64,000 nucleotides of DNA. Origin: Anoplopoma fimbria. Its lineage: Eukaryota; Chordata; Actinopteri; Perciformes; Anoplopomatidae. The stretch is taken from contig NC_072470.1 of the NCBI RefSeq assembly GCF_027596085.1, forward strand, positions 2,829,532 through 2,893,531, read 5' to 3'. Positions 24,501 through 39,500 of this stretch are shown piece by piece (position 1 is the stretch's first letter; every line of letters starts with the position of its first letter). A model generated the notes under the pieces. The model was not told the DNA's origin and made no database searches. It was given only the letters and a program-made list of their open reading frames with translations. The position numbers and the translations under genes were made by a program.

Positions 24501-27500
24501 GTAAACATGTTGTTTGACCACTTTTTTTACAGTTTATAGTTCAATGTGTTTACCTGTCCTCCTGATCTCCCAGCCATCCCCTGAGGTCCAGGAGCTCCTC
24601 CCTCTCCCTTCAGACCTGCCTCTCCTGTGTCACCTTTGACCCCAGGCTGACCATCCGGACCCTACGACAGAAACAGGAAATGAATGAAGCCTTTATTGGT
24701 TTATAAATCTGTATATTTCAGACATGGCTGCCCTGCTTTAGCGTCCACTTACAGCAGGTCCAGGGAAGCCAACGGCACCAGTAGGACCAGTGTCACCAGT
24801 AGAACCCTGTTAATCACAAAAATACAGTGTTTATCAAGTACAGGCATTCAAAGGAATATTCTCTCAGTTGTAAATGAAAAAGTTGTACTGACAGTGGTTC
24901 CTCTTGTTCCTCGGCGTCCTGTAGGTCCTGGTGGGCCGGTTTCTCCCTGAAATAAAAGAACATTCAAAGATTTTAAGACATGTGCGTTTCATTTAAAACT
25001 GGAATCATAAGTCATTTTACTGATTTAAGGTTTTAAATAGTTGCTTTAGGTTCTCGGTCGCACAACATCCAGTTCTCATTTACATTTAAATTCAATAGTG
25101 GATTAATTTAAATAGCTCTGTCCTGTTGTTTAACAAATAATGAGCGTCTTGGTGTGTCTACTACTCAATTTCTGTCAAATATTGTCAATTTTGTGTAGTT
25201 GTTGTTGTAGTTTCTTTCTTTTAAGAAACCTGATTTGGCTAATTACATGACCATTTGCAGGTTTAAAATACATGTAAAATGTGTGCTTTTGAGCTCACCC
25301 TCTCTCCATTGGGTCCACCAGAACCAGCAGGTCCAACAGCACCAGGGAGCCCCTTTAAATGAAATTAAAACGTTTATTAGAATATCACATTACACATAAG
25401 AAAACTCAATTGTAAGATTGTCAGCCAGTGACGGTCTAACGGTGAGTATGTTTTCAGTCTGAGTGCCATCAGAAAAAATATTTTGCCACAAACTTCCATC
25501 TTGTTCTGCTGAGAGATGTGCAGTGTAGTTTGAGTCGACTCACCCGAGCTCCATCAGATCCCTCTTTCCCCTCCGGTCCGCCCTCTCCAGCAGAGCCCTG
25601 TTAGAAGAAATCAGCCTCATCAGTTCCTCAGGTTCATCTTTTTCTGCTGGGGATCATTTCAGTGGAAAAAATGGTATCTTTATTATGTAACTTACTGCAT
25701 CTCCCTTTGGGCCTGAAGGTCCAGATAAGCCTCTCTCTCCTGGCATCCCCTGAAGTCCTGGACCTCCCGCCTCTCCGACAGCACCCTTTGGACCAAGGCT
25801 ACCCTGAAATGTACAAAACATATTACAGTTGGAGCTTATTGCAAACAATATTTACAAGCAACAACGTTCTGCTGTGTCAGTGTCTTTAAGGTTACAATAC
25901 CTTTGGCCCATCTGGTCCTGGTGCACCTGGACTACCTTTGGGTCCCTGCAGCCCATTGGACCCGATTTCACCTCTCTCTCCTGGAGGGCCTCTTTCTCCC
26001 TGCAAGAACAACCAGGAGATAAAGTCATGCAACAACTCCTCATCTCACTAAATGACTTAATGTGACGCTGTGAGAGAATGAAGACATTAAATCAGGAGAG
26101 AGAACAGGACTGGACTCACCCTTGGACCTGTAGCTCCACTAGCACCAGCCTCTCCAGCAAGGCCCTGGAAAAAAACAAACACATTATGCTTAATGCAATA
26201 AGATAGGACAAACTTCTAAATCAATATGTATTTAACTATAATCTCTGCAAAACACATCTAAGTTCTATATTTTTTGTCTTACCTCAACACCTGGTTTTCC
26301 TGACTCTCCTGGTGGTCCTGGCATTCCTGGCAAACCCTAATCAATACCAAACATTTTACATTTAATGCTAAAAACAACACTTGCATACTCAATATGCAGA
26401 AATAAATTTATATTTTTTATAATTTTGGGATGCACTGCACCTGGAAACCATGCAGTCCCTGTGGTCCCTGCTCTCCTCTCTTTCCTGCAAGACCCTGAAA
26501 AACAAATAAAATAATATAAATCATCTAAACTTCATGTTATCAAATCATTGATGATGAACAGTTGGATGCTTACAGCCGGACCAGCTGGACCAGCAGCGCC
26601 CTCCTCTCCGTCTTTTCCATTCACCCCCTAGAAGAGAGACACAGTCAGGATATGACACATGTATTTATGATTTAGTTTGAAGTATAAGTTATATACAATA
26701 TATTACAGTGAAAAGAACTTGCCCTTTGACCTGGAGCCCCAGAGCTGCCGGCCTCTCCAATCTTCCCAGCATCACCCTGAAAATCCGAAGCCACAGAAGT
26801 CATCATCCGTTTCTGCACCAAAATATCTGATTACATTTAGTAATTAAATATATAGAATATTTACTGACAGCGAAGCCTTTCGGTCCGGGCAGGCCCATCG
26901 GTCCAGCAGAACCTCGGTTCCCCGTGGAACCAGCTGGGCCTTGTTTACCATCGTCTCCTGCTGAGCCCTGGATGAACCAAAATAAAAGTTAATACGTGTC
27001 GTCTACTGTTTTGACTTTAGTAAGTGATGAAAATGAAAGGTTTGTCTCACCATTGGTCCTTGCTTTCCCTCTGATCCCTGGACGCCAAGAAGTCCTGATA
27101 GACCCTGTGAAAACAGACCAACCTTAGATAGACGTCTCTGAAGCTGCATCTTATTCTCTAAAGTTATTATTCTATATAATCTAGAATGAGAACAATATTC
27201 CTGATATTTTCTAATTATTTCACATAGATTTTATGCTTTCTTTCATGTTCATGTCGTCCATTTTTCAGACACACTTCAAAAGTAACTTAACATCAGGCAG
27301 AAATAGTTGCATGTGTAACCACGCCCAGCAGTGATGTCACCGTGTACTGACACACCCAGGAGTACATTACTACTACATCACTGGAGCAAGGTGAGAAGTT
27401 AAACCACTATATATCATTTTCTGCAGGTCGGAATTTTGCTCCAACTGCCTGTCTAGACACATAGGTGGATTCTTGTACAAAAACACAGTAAATATTAAAT

Positions 27501-30500
27501 AAATGATGTGTCTTCTGTACCCGAGCTCCTGTTAGACCTGGCTCTCCAGTACGTCCTGGATCTCCAGATAAACCTTTGGCACTGGTCGACCCTGCCAGCC
27601 CTCTCTCACCCTGGAGTCCCTGTTTGGTTCAAAAGCACAGAAACACATGTCATGGTCTAGAATAATCATAATTAACAATTAAATAAATTCTGCCATTATG
27701 TAGAATACTCACCTTTTGTCCTGGTAAACCATCTGCACCTGGGAATCCTCTATTTCCTGGAGCTCCCTACAACAGATAAACATTTGTTTTCAGGCCCTGA
27801 GATCATGAAACGTCCTCTGCTTAAAGGTTTCTTATAATAGTTTTTCTTAAACTTGAAGTAAAAGTTGACTAACTGTCTCTCCTGAAGCTCCTGCAGTTCC
27901 GATGGATCCTCCATCACCTCGGGGTCCACGCTTCCCTTCATCTCCCATCGGGCCCAAAGGACCTGGAGCGCCGTGGTTGCCCTAACCCAGCAATATCAAT
28001 CAATCATCAGATTCAGTCAGTCATCAAAATAACTATAAATATGAACTTTTAGGGTGTTTTTTCTCAGCTTACTCTTTCTCCCTTGAATCCAGCTTCTCCT
28101 TTGAATCCAGACAGTCCACCTTCTCCCTGTAGAAAAACATCAAAACATTAAAGCTCACCGTGCATTCTGTTATATGAGGCCGGAGGTCACAAACAGAGAT
28201 GGAAACGGAGAAAGACGCAGACAGTTAGATGCAACGGGAGCTCGTACCAATTGGCCTTTTGGTCCTGGTGTTCCAGTAGTTCCCTGGGGGCCGGGGGGAC
28301 CAGGTTGACCCAACAGGCCTGCTGGACCCTGGACACCTGCTATACCCTGAGGAGGAGGAGCAGAGACCGATTTGATAAAAACACAAGTAAAAAGAAGAAG
28401 ATTTTCATTCAAAGATGTGTTCCATAACTTATGGTGTTCTACTTACAGAAGATCCGCGGCTACCTGGAGCCCCATCGGGTCCACCAGCACCCTGTTAAAA
28501 AATATGAACACATATTTAATCATCAAAAGCCGGATACAGTCCAACAATATGTGCACGCTACCACAGTTTAAAAAGAAATGCCAACAAAAGACAGAAAGAT
28601 GAACTTGTAACACACCTGCTCTCCCGGTGGACCAGCTGGTCCCAGGTGACCCCCATCCCCTCTGGAACCCTGCCGTCCTGGACTTCCTCTGACCCCTGTT
28701 GGTCCTGCTTCACCCTGCAGCCCAGGACAGAATCAGGTCACATTCACCAAGCTTGTTATTGAAATTTAAGAGTTCAGATTTTCTACAAATGATCAAGAAA
28801 GCATCGTAGAATCACTCGTTTTAAATGAAGACTTTATCAAGATAGTTATGTGTCCCATGTTTCATCCAACAGTCTTAAATTATGGGATGTAATGAACTCT
28901 GCAGACTCTTAATCATTTTGAGATTGAGAGTTCATTATTAAGCTTTAAGTTTTAGTATTAAATAGTGTCAAAGTTATGTTCAGTGTGTGAATTGTTCCAT
29001 AACAGTATTGACAGTATTGGTTCAAGAGTTCAAGATTTCCCACTAAGCTAAAAAATAAATAAATTATGTTATAGAAAACTTCCCAAAGTAGACCATCTCA
29101 CCTTCATTCCTGCGTTACCGGGAAATCCTGGAACTCCATGGATTCCTATTGGACCCTGTAGTGAAAAGGAAATGTTTAATATTCAAAACAAAATCAGAAA
29201 TATTTCAGTTTGTTTTGTTCACAATGTGTATTATCTGGTGAAATAAAGTCCAAAAACAAGTAATGCATAAAAGTAGAATAATTCAACACCTTGGGAGGTA
29301 CGCATATTCATTTTCTTACAGTGAGAGCACCAATATATATTTCCTAAAATATTGCTTTTAAGTACATTAATACATTTAGTAGATATAATTCCTTACCATA
29401 GGACCAGGTTTGCCAACATGTCCGTTTTCACCACGTTTTCCCTTAAAGAGAAAGAAATGTCTCAACCCTGCAACTCTATTTTACATTTAAGCTCTTTTCC
29501 TAAACATATAAAGATGCTTTGTGTTTCCTACCAGAGGACCAGTAGGTCCGGCTCTGCCTCGTTCTCCCTGCATGCCCCCTGGTCCCTGAAACAGAAAAAC
29601 ACTGACTCAGCATCTGGATGACTGACAGCTGTATATGAAATACTCTGTGATGTGTTCTCTGCATGTGTTGCCTACCATTGGGCCTGCAGCACCCATCGTA
29701 CCCGGAGTACCAGATTTACCCTGCAGGACACACAAAGACACAAAAGACACAATGCAGGATTGAAAAAGAAAAACAAAAGATGGGACTTTTTATAACTCAT
29801 TCATACAAATGAAATGACTGGACGCAATGCATCCTGGTACATGTAGGCACTGCTGGCACGGCCCCTTGAGCAGAAGAACTCAGCCTTCCACATAGAAGGT
29901 GCTGAATTGTCCTTTTAATAATATGATGAATCGTCTATTTTTAGAACCACAACATTAGATGACAGATTCATACCTTAGTTCCGACCGATCCAAACCCGCC
30001 TCTTGACCCACCAAGACCACCATTTCCCTGTAGCAGAGATTTAAATCAACAATAAGGTATTAAGTCCTTGATGTTTCTTACGTTAAAGCATGAAAAATAA
30101 TCATGAAAAGTGTGACTGACCTTTAGACCCTTAAGTCCTGGATGACCTGGAAGTCCTGGGAATCCCCTCGCACCCTGCATGGAAACAAATGATCATCATT
30201 AGATTCTAACACACTCTGGGTAAAGCAACAAGTCTGTCTTTAGATCATAAACAGTGTTGATTTATTGTACGTTTGGTTATATTATAAATAAAGTGTATTG
30301 TGTTGCTTTGTTATGATGAGGACTAGGAGACGAGCTTACCAGAGATCCTGGAAATCCTGGTTCTCCTGAGGCACCTGCAGCTCCAGCTTCTCCCTGAGCA
30401 GGAAAAAGTAAAAATAACAGTTTAGAAAAAAAGATTATTAATAACAGTACACTCTGCATTTTCATGAGGACGAATATTGTGTTCGACTCACATCATGTCC

Positions 30501-33500
30501 AGTTTTCCCTGGAGGCCCCTCTGGTCCTCGATGACCCGGCTCACCCTGGAAACAAACACAAGGATTGTGATTTTACCAAACTTTAGCACAGTGAAATCTA
30601 AACCTAAATCCGGTTTAGAGGCAAGTTTAGATTTGCTCGTCATAGATAAAAGAGACAAATGTTCCTACCATTTGTCCTGGTTCTCCAGCGTCTCCTGGCA
30701 TCCCCTGACTCCCAGCTGCACCCTAAACAGAGGCCATAAAGACAGTAATTATAATGCAAAAAGTCTTATGACAACATGCAAAAATAAATAAGCATTTAAA
30801 TCTTTGCTTGGAGGAAAAAAAACATACTTGTTGCCCAGGTGACCCATGAGGGCCTCGTGGTCCTCCTTCACCCTATAATAACAACAATTCATACACTCTG
30901 GGTTAAATTTAACATTATTTAAAATATGTAATTTACTTTTACACAGCTGTGCAGAACTCACCCTCGATCCGGACACCATCCCAGCCACACTGGACTTCTC
31001 TCCGAAACCTGCAGCCATCTGGGACAACAGGTTACCCTTTAGGGAAGAAAATGATTAAAGAGAAATCTTGAGCAAAGGAAACAAACATCAAACATATTTT
31101 CTATTAATGCAGATTTATTGACAGGTTTGGAGACGGACTAACCCCTGGGTGGATAGGTTGGCCTGGTGGTCCCGCCTCTCCTGGATTTCCTGGCACTCCG
31201 GGCTCTCCATCAAATCCTTGAGGCCCTTTCAATCCCTGCAGGGTGAATGATGAAACACCATTAATGAGAGACAACAATAATCATTTACATACTGATATTT
31301 TTAAAGGAAGTTTGTAGAATGAGGGACATTGCTGGTTTCCTTTAACAGAACTCTTGTAGATTAACAGCGTTAAAAGTATTCATCCAGACTGACCCGTCTG
31401 CCTTTAAAGCCTCTTTGTCCACTTCTTCCCTGAGCTCCTGGAGGACCCTGAATCAAAAAACACAAGTATAAGAGACACATATTTTACAAAAAGGGACTTT
31501 CTGACTGCAGACTGCTGTGAAAATGTATATCATGATTAACTAATATCATTTCAAAATAGGAAATTTAATCTTTGCACAGATACAAGTTATTTTATTTGGC
31601 TTACTTAATTACTGCAGTTATTATATTATGATAACATCCTTCAGTTTTCTGCAGGGTGTTTCAAATCATTAGCACCATTATGACATTCTGGTGCCCTCTA
31701 GTGGCAAAGTTAGTGCATAGCAGTTATAAATTAGATAGTTCTCAAATCCTTCTGTCATATATTTTAATTAATTTCTTTCAGCTTACATATTATACATATT
31801 AACCAGTTATACACATTGACATATGCAAGAGTAAAAACAAAAACAATAGAGGGAGTAAAAGCAGGAGAAACCCACCGAGGGGCCTGTATGTCCAGGAAGC
31901 CCCACCACCTGAGATTAAAAAGAAAACAGAATTAAAGCAATATTTTATTTATTAGGAGCTGAAATATGTAAAAAAAAGTTCTGCATGTACACGCATAATC
32001 GTGACATCACTTACATATGGGATATCACCTGGTTCACCTTTCTGGCCCTGTAAAGGAAACATATTTACAACTTGTTTGAATTAAGGAACAACAAATTATT
32101 TTTGTAATCGTCTTAAATATTGATACATGTCAGAGTCAGAATTACACATGACTTACCTTGAAGGCCATCATTTCTTGGGGAAAAAACACAAAAAAGAAGG
32201 TAAATTAGATTTCTACTTCAACTTTATTGCAAAGAGATATACCCTCCTTAGCCTTAATGATTTATGAAATTTAGTAGATTTTTACTGCATTCATTAACAA
32301 GCATTAAAAAAATAAAACTGTTATTGAACTTAAATCAATCAATTTTATAAGTAAGCTATTTTTGTTTTTGCTTCCTACACAGAGCCATCACTTGCTGCAG
32401 TGATGTAAAAGTGTACTCCAAGGTGTTTTTGTACACCGTGACAGCACCGCTTTTCAGCCTGGTGACTCTTTTAAGCATTACACAATAAAATACATTATTG
32501 TACACTTAAAAACATATATTTTTTTACGTATTGTTACATTTGTTTCATATTGTATTGCACATTTAATTAGTATTTTATATTTTGTCTTTATGCACTGTGT
32601 TTATTGTAAAGCACAATTCCAGTTCCTTGTATGTGTGGGCGTGTTTGATTCTGATTGGTCTCACCTATCGCCCTGCTGGCACTGGCGAAGTTCTCACACA
32701 CGGGGCAGCATTCTCCCTCGGGGGTCACCACCTTCTCGCAGTTTGACACCAGTTCACACTGCACCTCGTCGCAGATGGCGACACCATTGTCACAAACGCA
32801 CACGTGACATGGCTCTGGTTTCCAGATGTTGTTGTGCTGGTAGACCTCCCCATCGACCGTGCAGCTTTCCTCTGTCTTCTCATCTGCAGCTGCAACAGAG
32901 GACAGATGTTTTAAAAAGATAACACATACTGATGCCTCAATAACATGACAGGGTTATGAATAACTTTACCTGCTGTGGGGTCTGAACTGGGAGCTGATGA
33001 TGGAGCTTCAGTCAAGCACACAGGGCAACATTCGGCCTCTGGGGTCTCAGTTTTCAGACAGTTGCCAAGGTCCTCGCAAACCACGTCTTCACACACGGCG
33101 GTCCCCATATCGCACACACAGATCCGACACGGCTCCGGGTTCCACATGTCATTGTGGGCGTAGACTTTTCCATTTTCTGTGCAGGTGTCTTTAATGAACA
33201 GAAATCAAACAGGAATTAAATTAGTATCTGGAAGTGGTTTTGATTTCACAGTGCAAGAAATTCATGTTGACCTTTTGACTTTAAATCCAACAATCAAGTG
33301 CAACATCTTATGCTTTTTCGCTTTCTTGCCAAGAGTTATGAGAAGATTGACACCGTGCTCATGTATGGTTAGAGTGGTGTTGATCTTCTCATCTAACTCT
33401 CAGCAAAAAAAAGGCGTGAAAATCAACGACAACATATTTTAACATGCTCAATTTTCATGCTAGTTTTTCTGAAAGGGTAGAAGTAGTCCTGTTTATTAAA

Positions 33501-36500
33501 GCCCCTATGAGTAGATTGTTTTGTGATTTTAGCATCCTAATTATTCTAATAGCACAAGTTATTTTAATCGTGCACATAGGGGCTTTAAACAGTACATCAT
33601 TTTCAGGAAAGAAACACTGTTTAAATACTATTGGTGCTGAAATAATAAGCAACATTCAAGAAGCATAAAAGACCAATACATTTGTCAATTACAGTCATCA
33701 AAAGTGTATATAAAGTGCAATGAAAAACACAGCATTGAACATGGCGGAAGAGGTGACAATTTCCCACAGGAATACACCTTATTATGTAAATAAGCTACTT
33801 GCTCAACTTCCTTTTGTGTTGCAGTAAATCACAATGTTTTTGCGGCACAAAAGTAGGTTGAGAAAAACGTATTCCTTTTACAAAACAGACAGTCAAAGGG
33901 AAACTCTGAACACAGTATTGCAGCATTAAAAAGCCTGAAGAAGACGCCTTCAGGCCGGGAGACAAGGAGCACCAGCAGTCCTGACACAGATGGGAGGATT
34001 GTCCGACTGCTGGAGTTACGTCAAGTCGAAACAAACACTGCCACGAAACACCCAGGATGCATCTGGAGTTACCAGTTTCTGTGTGAGCGGCAGGCCAATG
34101 TGCTGCGGCCGAGCACACGGGGCAGCACTCGCCCTCTGGGATCTCTGTGGTCTCGCAGTGATCCACATCCTCACACACCACGTCCTCACAAAACACCGTG
34201 CCCGTATCACAAACACAGACTCGACACGGGTCCGGGTTCCATATCTGATTGTTGGAGTAGACTTTGCCGTCCTCTGTACAGGAATCTTCATGAAAAAGAA
34301 CAGCAGCGGACATCAGAACCCAAGGCCGCTCTTTGGCAGCTGATAGTTGGTGTAATAATTCAATATTTACAGGTTTTTGGTCTGAGTAAAGCTTGGAGAA
34401 TGCATTATGCACTGTGTTGCTGGTCTCTCAGTTTTAAAATGCACAGTGTAAAGTGATCATTCCAGAAGATAAACAAGCTAATCCTTTTTTAAAACCATAG
34501 AAATATCCAAATAAAGAGAAAAGATGGATTTGTAAATGTGGATATTTATGCACCATGCTGACCCACATTTAATTCTGCTCTGATACACATCAAATTAGTT
34601 TTAAACATTTATATTGTGCATGCTAGGATGATGTGGTGCACAGCTATCCCTGAGATATACATAGATCTACTTTCCTCTTTTTCTCACTAGAATATATAGA
34701 GTCTATTTCCAATAATAGCTGGTCTATTTTAGCTCTGAAATGATCTAAACTCCTGCTCCAGTGGAGCTAAACCAAGAGAAAACAATCATGATTCTTGTGG
34801 GTCTGTAATTGCTGTAAGAAAAAGAGAAGAAGCTGTAAACACAATGGGGGAGCTGGTTTCCTCTGTGGTGAAGACAAGCAGCAAAAGTAACACTCTGACC
34901 AGAGAAGAGCAGTGTCACCTTGGGCCTACTGTTCATTATAACACCCTCTGGTTCCATCCAGGGCAAACAAGTTCAGCTTGTTATTCCTGATGATTTATAC
35001 CACCAGAAGAACACTACTTCTAATTAAAAACTCTACTTTGCATCTAAATGTCTATTTGTGCCAAGTGAACTCACAGGTGTTTTTCAATTAGTCTAATTAG
35101 ACCAATTAACTCACAGGTTGAATGAATATGAAGCACTCCAAAACCCGACCAGCAGTAATACTAATAAATAAACACAATGTCACATAACTGAACTTAATGT
35201 GTCTGCCAACATATCAAAGTTAAAAAGATTAAATTAAAGTTTACCACAGCCTCTTCACTGCACCTGCTGCTGCTGCTTAAATGTGTTCCTCCAACAGCCT
35301 GATCACTGGAAACTGTGAGGCATCACTCCTACAGGAGCCTCACAGGGACTAAAGAGTTTTTATTAAAGTGGAAAATGATAAAAAAAGCGTTAGTGGTGCT
35401 CAAAGCTTCCTGTGGGTCTTTTTAAACAGAGTTTATAACACTCAGAATGATAGTTTACCTGACAGGAAGCACTTTTATTCTGTCACTGCAGCTCCGAATT
35501 ACACAAGGCAGCTTTGTGATGATGACTGGACATAAAAACACCAATACTTGTGTTTTAATTAACAATAACAACTGTTAAAATACCCATTATGATTTGTTGC
35601 ACCAACTGATAAAAAACTGAAGGATGGTTGGTTTATTAGTATATTTAAATAAAAATAAATACAGGATTTCTTGAAGGAAGAATTACGTATTCTTACACAG
35701 AAGTACAACCAACAACACTAACCCAACCTATATGTAGTGTTTTATGCTTTTGTTTGATTTAAAAACATAAAATTAAACATTCATATATTTAGGGACACAC
35801 TTAATACTACAACAAGCTATTGTAACTGTACTTTCCTCCTCTGGCCAGCAGGCTGCACCCATTACTAATAAATGCAGTAAAAATCTGTGTCCTGTATGAA
35901 TTGATTCATTCGTATTGCAGCCAGAGAAAAAGACATAAAGTTTACTTAGAGCCAATAAACTACCATGAAGCCTCATAATTACGACCCACTAATGTCCACA
36001 GATTCTAGGCATCAGAGTGAGTTTATAGTCATGATGAGCTCCACACAGTTTTATAACGTCGTCTGTGGCTCTGGAGACTAATGGGGTATGAGGTTTGAAA
36101 GCAGTTGGAATGTATAATGAAGGGGTGTTACTGAGTTGCATTGTGGGAAGTGTAGTATTAACCTATTTTTTTTGGAGTTGCTGCTTCAATTTGACCTTCT
36201 TCTTCTTTTATCTGTCTCTCACAAGTCAACAAACTGTATTGATTGTGTTTAATATCTAATATTAATATCAAATAGCATGAACCAATGCCTCATATATATG
36301 CATTTATAGTCTTCCATGCTGTCCTCTAAACAGGCCTTTTATTACAAAAAAATCAACGATAAATTACATGCAACTCAGCCCAAAACACAACAATAATGTT
36401 GCCATAATACTCAATGACAAGCTACAGATAATTCATGAAAGATTCCTCCACTAAATCCCTTTATGCTCCAGTTTCTCACTTGCATAACTACTTACTTTTA

Positions 36501-39500
36501 ACAGCTTATATGCACTGACAGAATGATATAACTTGATTTTGATTTGCATATTTATAACATGTAAACTGTTGCCAAAAGTAGGGTAGAAAAAACAGAATGA
36601 GATGATGTATTTTAGGGTAATTTACCATTGGGGGAATACCTGACAGAAAACCAAAATGTAGATCAAAACTATGAATTACTGTAAGAATTATATGAGAGAC
36701 ACTTTTAGGCAAATTGCCACTGAGCTGCACTTGAGCAAGGCACTTATAAACAGTCAGTGACTAGACTGTGGTTGGACTTCTCAGCTCCAGGCTGTAAATG
36801 TGTCTGTATGCAACTATGTAATCATCTTTGCAATGTCTGCACATGAAAGAAGATGAAACCTATAGTTTTCTTGTTCGCACATTATGGTTCATAAAGTACA
36901 CTTCGTCTCATCAACAGGTTAAGAAGTAGAAATGTGTCCACGGAGTCCTGTGATTTATTCTGGTGTTTTGTACAGATGAAATTACTCAAATAATTAAATC
37001 AGTTTCATCTGATTTAAAAAAACACAAATTGTTAATTTGTCTTTTGACAAATGATTTTTCTTTAAAGAAATACTTAAACACTAAAGAACTTAAACTGGAC
37101 TTTTCTGAACTTTATCAATATGATTGTTTCAAACACAGGGTAAAATATTCAAAAGGGGAATCAAGATTTCTTATTGGCATATATTTTTCTTTCTTAAGGA
37201 AAATACGGTTTAAAGACGAGTAGTGCTACAATGATTAAATGATTATTTGTAAACTATAAGATTAGTCCCCTATTATTTAGATAATCAATTAATCGGTTTT
37301 GTTCTTTTGAGTAATTCCTTAACTAATCTCTCAATTAAGAAAATATTTGAGAATGAAAATAATTGTTAGTTGCAGCAGTAAAGACAAGTAAAAGAAAATC
37401 TAATGAGTCTTTACAGTGGGGGGGTTTCCCCTGCAGGTCAAAGGTCAAAATCCTGAACCTTTTGTCCGCCAATCTTAAAAAAGAAAGAAAGAAAGGAAAA
37501 ACTGAAAAAACTGAAAAAGAAGAAGGAAAAAAAAGCAAATATGGCCACCTGCTACGAGCGCTGAGAGCGTATTTTAATCCAGGCAGTTTAGTGACGTCCT
37601 AAGTACTAATTATGTGGTGGAGCCTCTCCCCGCGAGGGAGGCTGGTTTTAAAAAGCAGGAGTTATTTCAGAGGAAACCACCGTGGCTCTATTATACGTTT
37701 GGCTTGGGTAGAACTTGTGGTTTTGTCTTTATTTGGGAGAGCACAGAGGTGCCACACCCGGAGAACCCTCCTGCTATGAAACCTGCTGCTGGAGGAGACA
37801 GCAAGAAATCCATGAGCTGGAGGTTATTCAGCAGGTTGTTCAGTTCTCTATTCTTATGCAACTGCTTAAAAGGCATTTATTTCATCTAGCTTTGCAAAAG
37901 AAGTATAGTCTTTAGCTGAAGCTCTGCAGAAAGTTCAGAAAGTTAAAACCTGCAGACTCCTATAATCAAAAACAACACTTTATAGGCATTTAAATGTGAT
38001 TATGGCTCGGATACACAGCATGAGAGCAATTATCATGACTAACTGTGGGCTTCTTTTAAAGTGGAAACTGTTTCTGACATTGTGGTATGCAGACGCCAAA
38101 TCCTCCTCAACTCAGGTTTATTATTAAGCAATATTCAGCCCACATAAACTGCACCTTAGGCCAGTGATTCCCAAGCTGGGGGTTGGGACTCCTCCAGTCA
38201 GTCCACAAGATGATTAATATGTCTTTTTCATCTTCTTTATCTTAATTGTCCCAAACGTTTTGAACCCAGGTAACTAAGACAGTCACACATAAGTTAAAAT
38301 AAACACAAATCATATTTCCATCGTATAAAAAAGGAATATAATAATAATAAGACTATTTAAGGAAGATCCACTGTCTTACAGTGTGTGTACACTGCAGTAA
38401 TTTCTCAAAGAAAAGCCTATTAAATCCAGTATTGATTCTTAAAATCAGCCTTGAAACCTGTGAAAAAATGTGTGAAGAGAGAAACAAATAAACTGCAGCC
38501 TGCTGATGTCGGTTGCTCCCATTTAAAGTCTCAAACAATTCACATCAACCAAAGCCAAGAACAGCACACTAAAATGTTAAAAGGCCAGTCAAAGTCTTGA
38601 CTGCCAGGGTCATAAATCTCAGACTTCAACTATTTCTTCACAACAACAACAACAGCTGACAAACCAAACAAACATCTGAATTCACCTTAAAATGACACTC
38701 GAGGTGCACTTGATTTCTGATTTCTTATCATACTGAAGTTGAAACAGTCTTAATTCCAAACCTGGGAGATGAAAAAAGTTGAAAAAACATGTTTTGCTTA
38801 TTGTTCATTCTTTCCTCTAATCTTTGCTTGATGTGTATATTGATTGATTTACAAAGGATGACATGTGCAGATAAAGTGGACATTTTTAAAAGAATATAAT
38901 ATTGTTAATATATTAATATTAAAGGAATATTTCAAGGAAACAGTTTGATAATATGAATACCACTGTCATGTGCAGCAGCTGGTTAGCTTAGCATAAAGAC
39001 CATAAGGAGACCATGGAGGCTGCAAGAATTCAAATGATCTTTGAGGTAAAAACATACAAACAATGCAAACCTTCAACTCCAATAAAGCAGTTTTAGAACA
39101 CAGCAGTGTTTGTCATATTTCATTTTTTGAATAGAATCAACCTTATCCTCAGGTTTTGGCCCTGAAACAGACAGAAACAGCTTCTGCACAAGACCTGACC
39201 TTTAAGAATAAACATCTATAAGTAAAGTCTTTCTTCCTCCTCTTTCAGCTTCACTGGAGGTGAAGTTGGATGGAAGCATGTGAGGCATATTTCATACCAG
39301 CATCCTCTCTCTCTCTCTCTCTCTCTCTCTGGGTGTGTCTTGTCTGCCTTTGGCTCGAAGTCTGACCAAAATTAGTGGCCTGCTTTTGTCCGTCCCATCT
39401 GCAAGGCCACATCATTATAGCCGTGGCACTCAAAACCCCATCATTCAGCCTCGACCTCGCACTGAAATAGTACTGAAGCCTGAAGGGGGGGGGAGATATT

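Noticed and set aside
33795..34412. 205-codon minus-strand open frame taken as one protein
   Set aside because: It is a VWC exon read through both splice sites into intron; only 34073-34285 is exonic.
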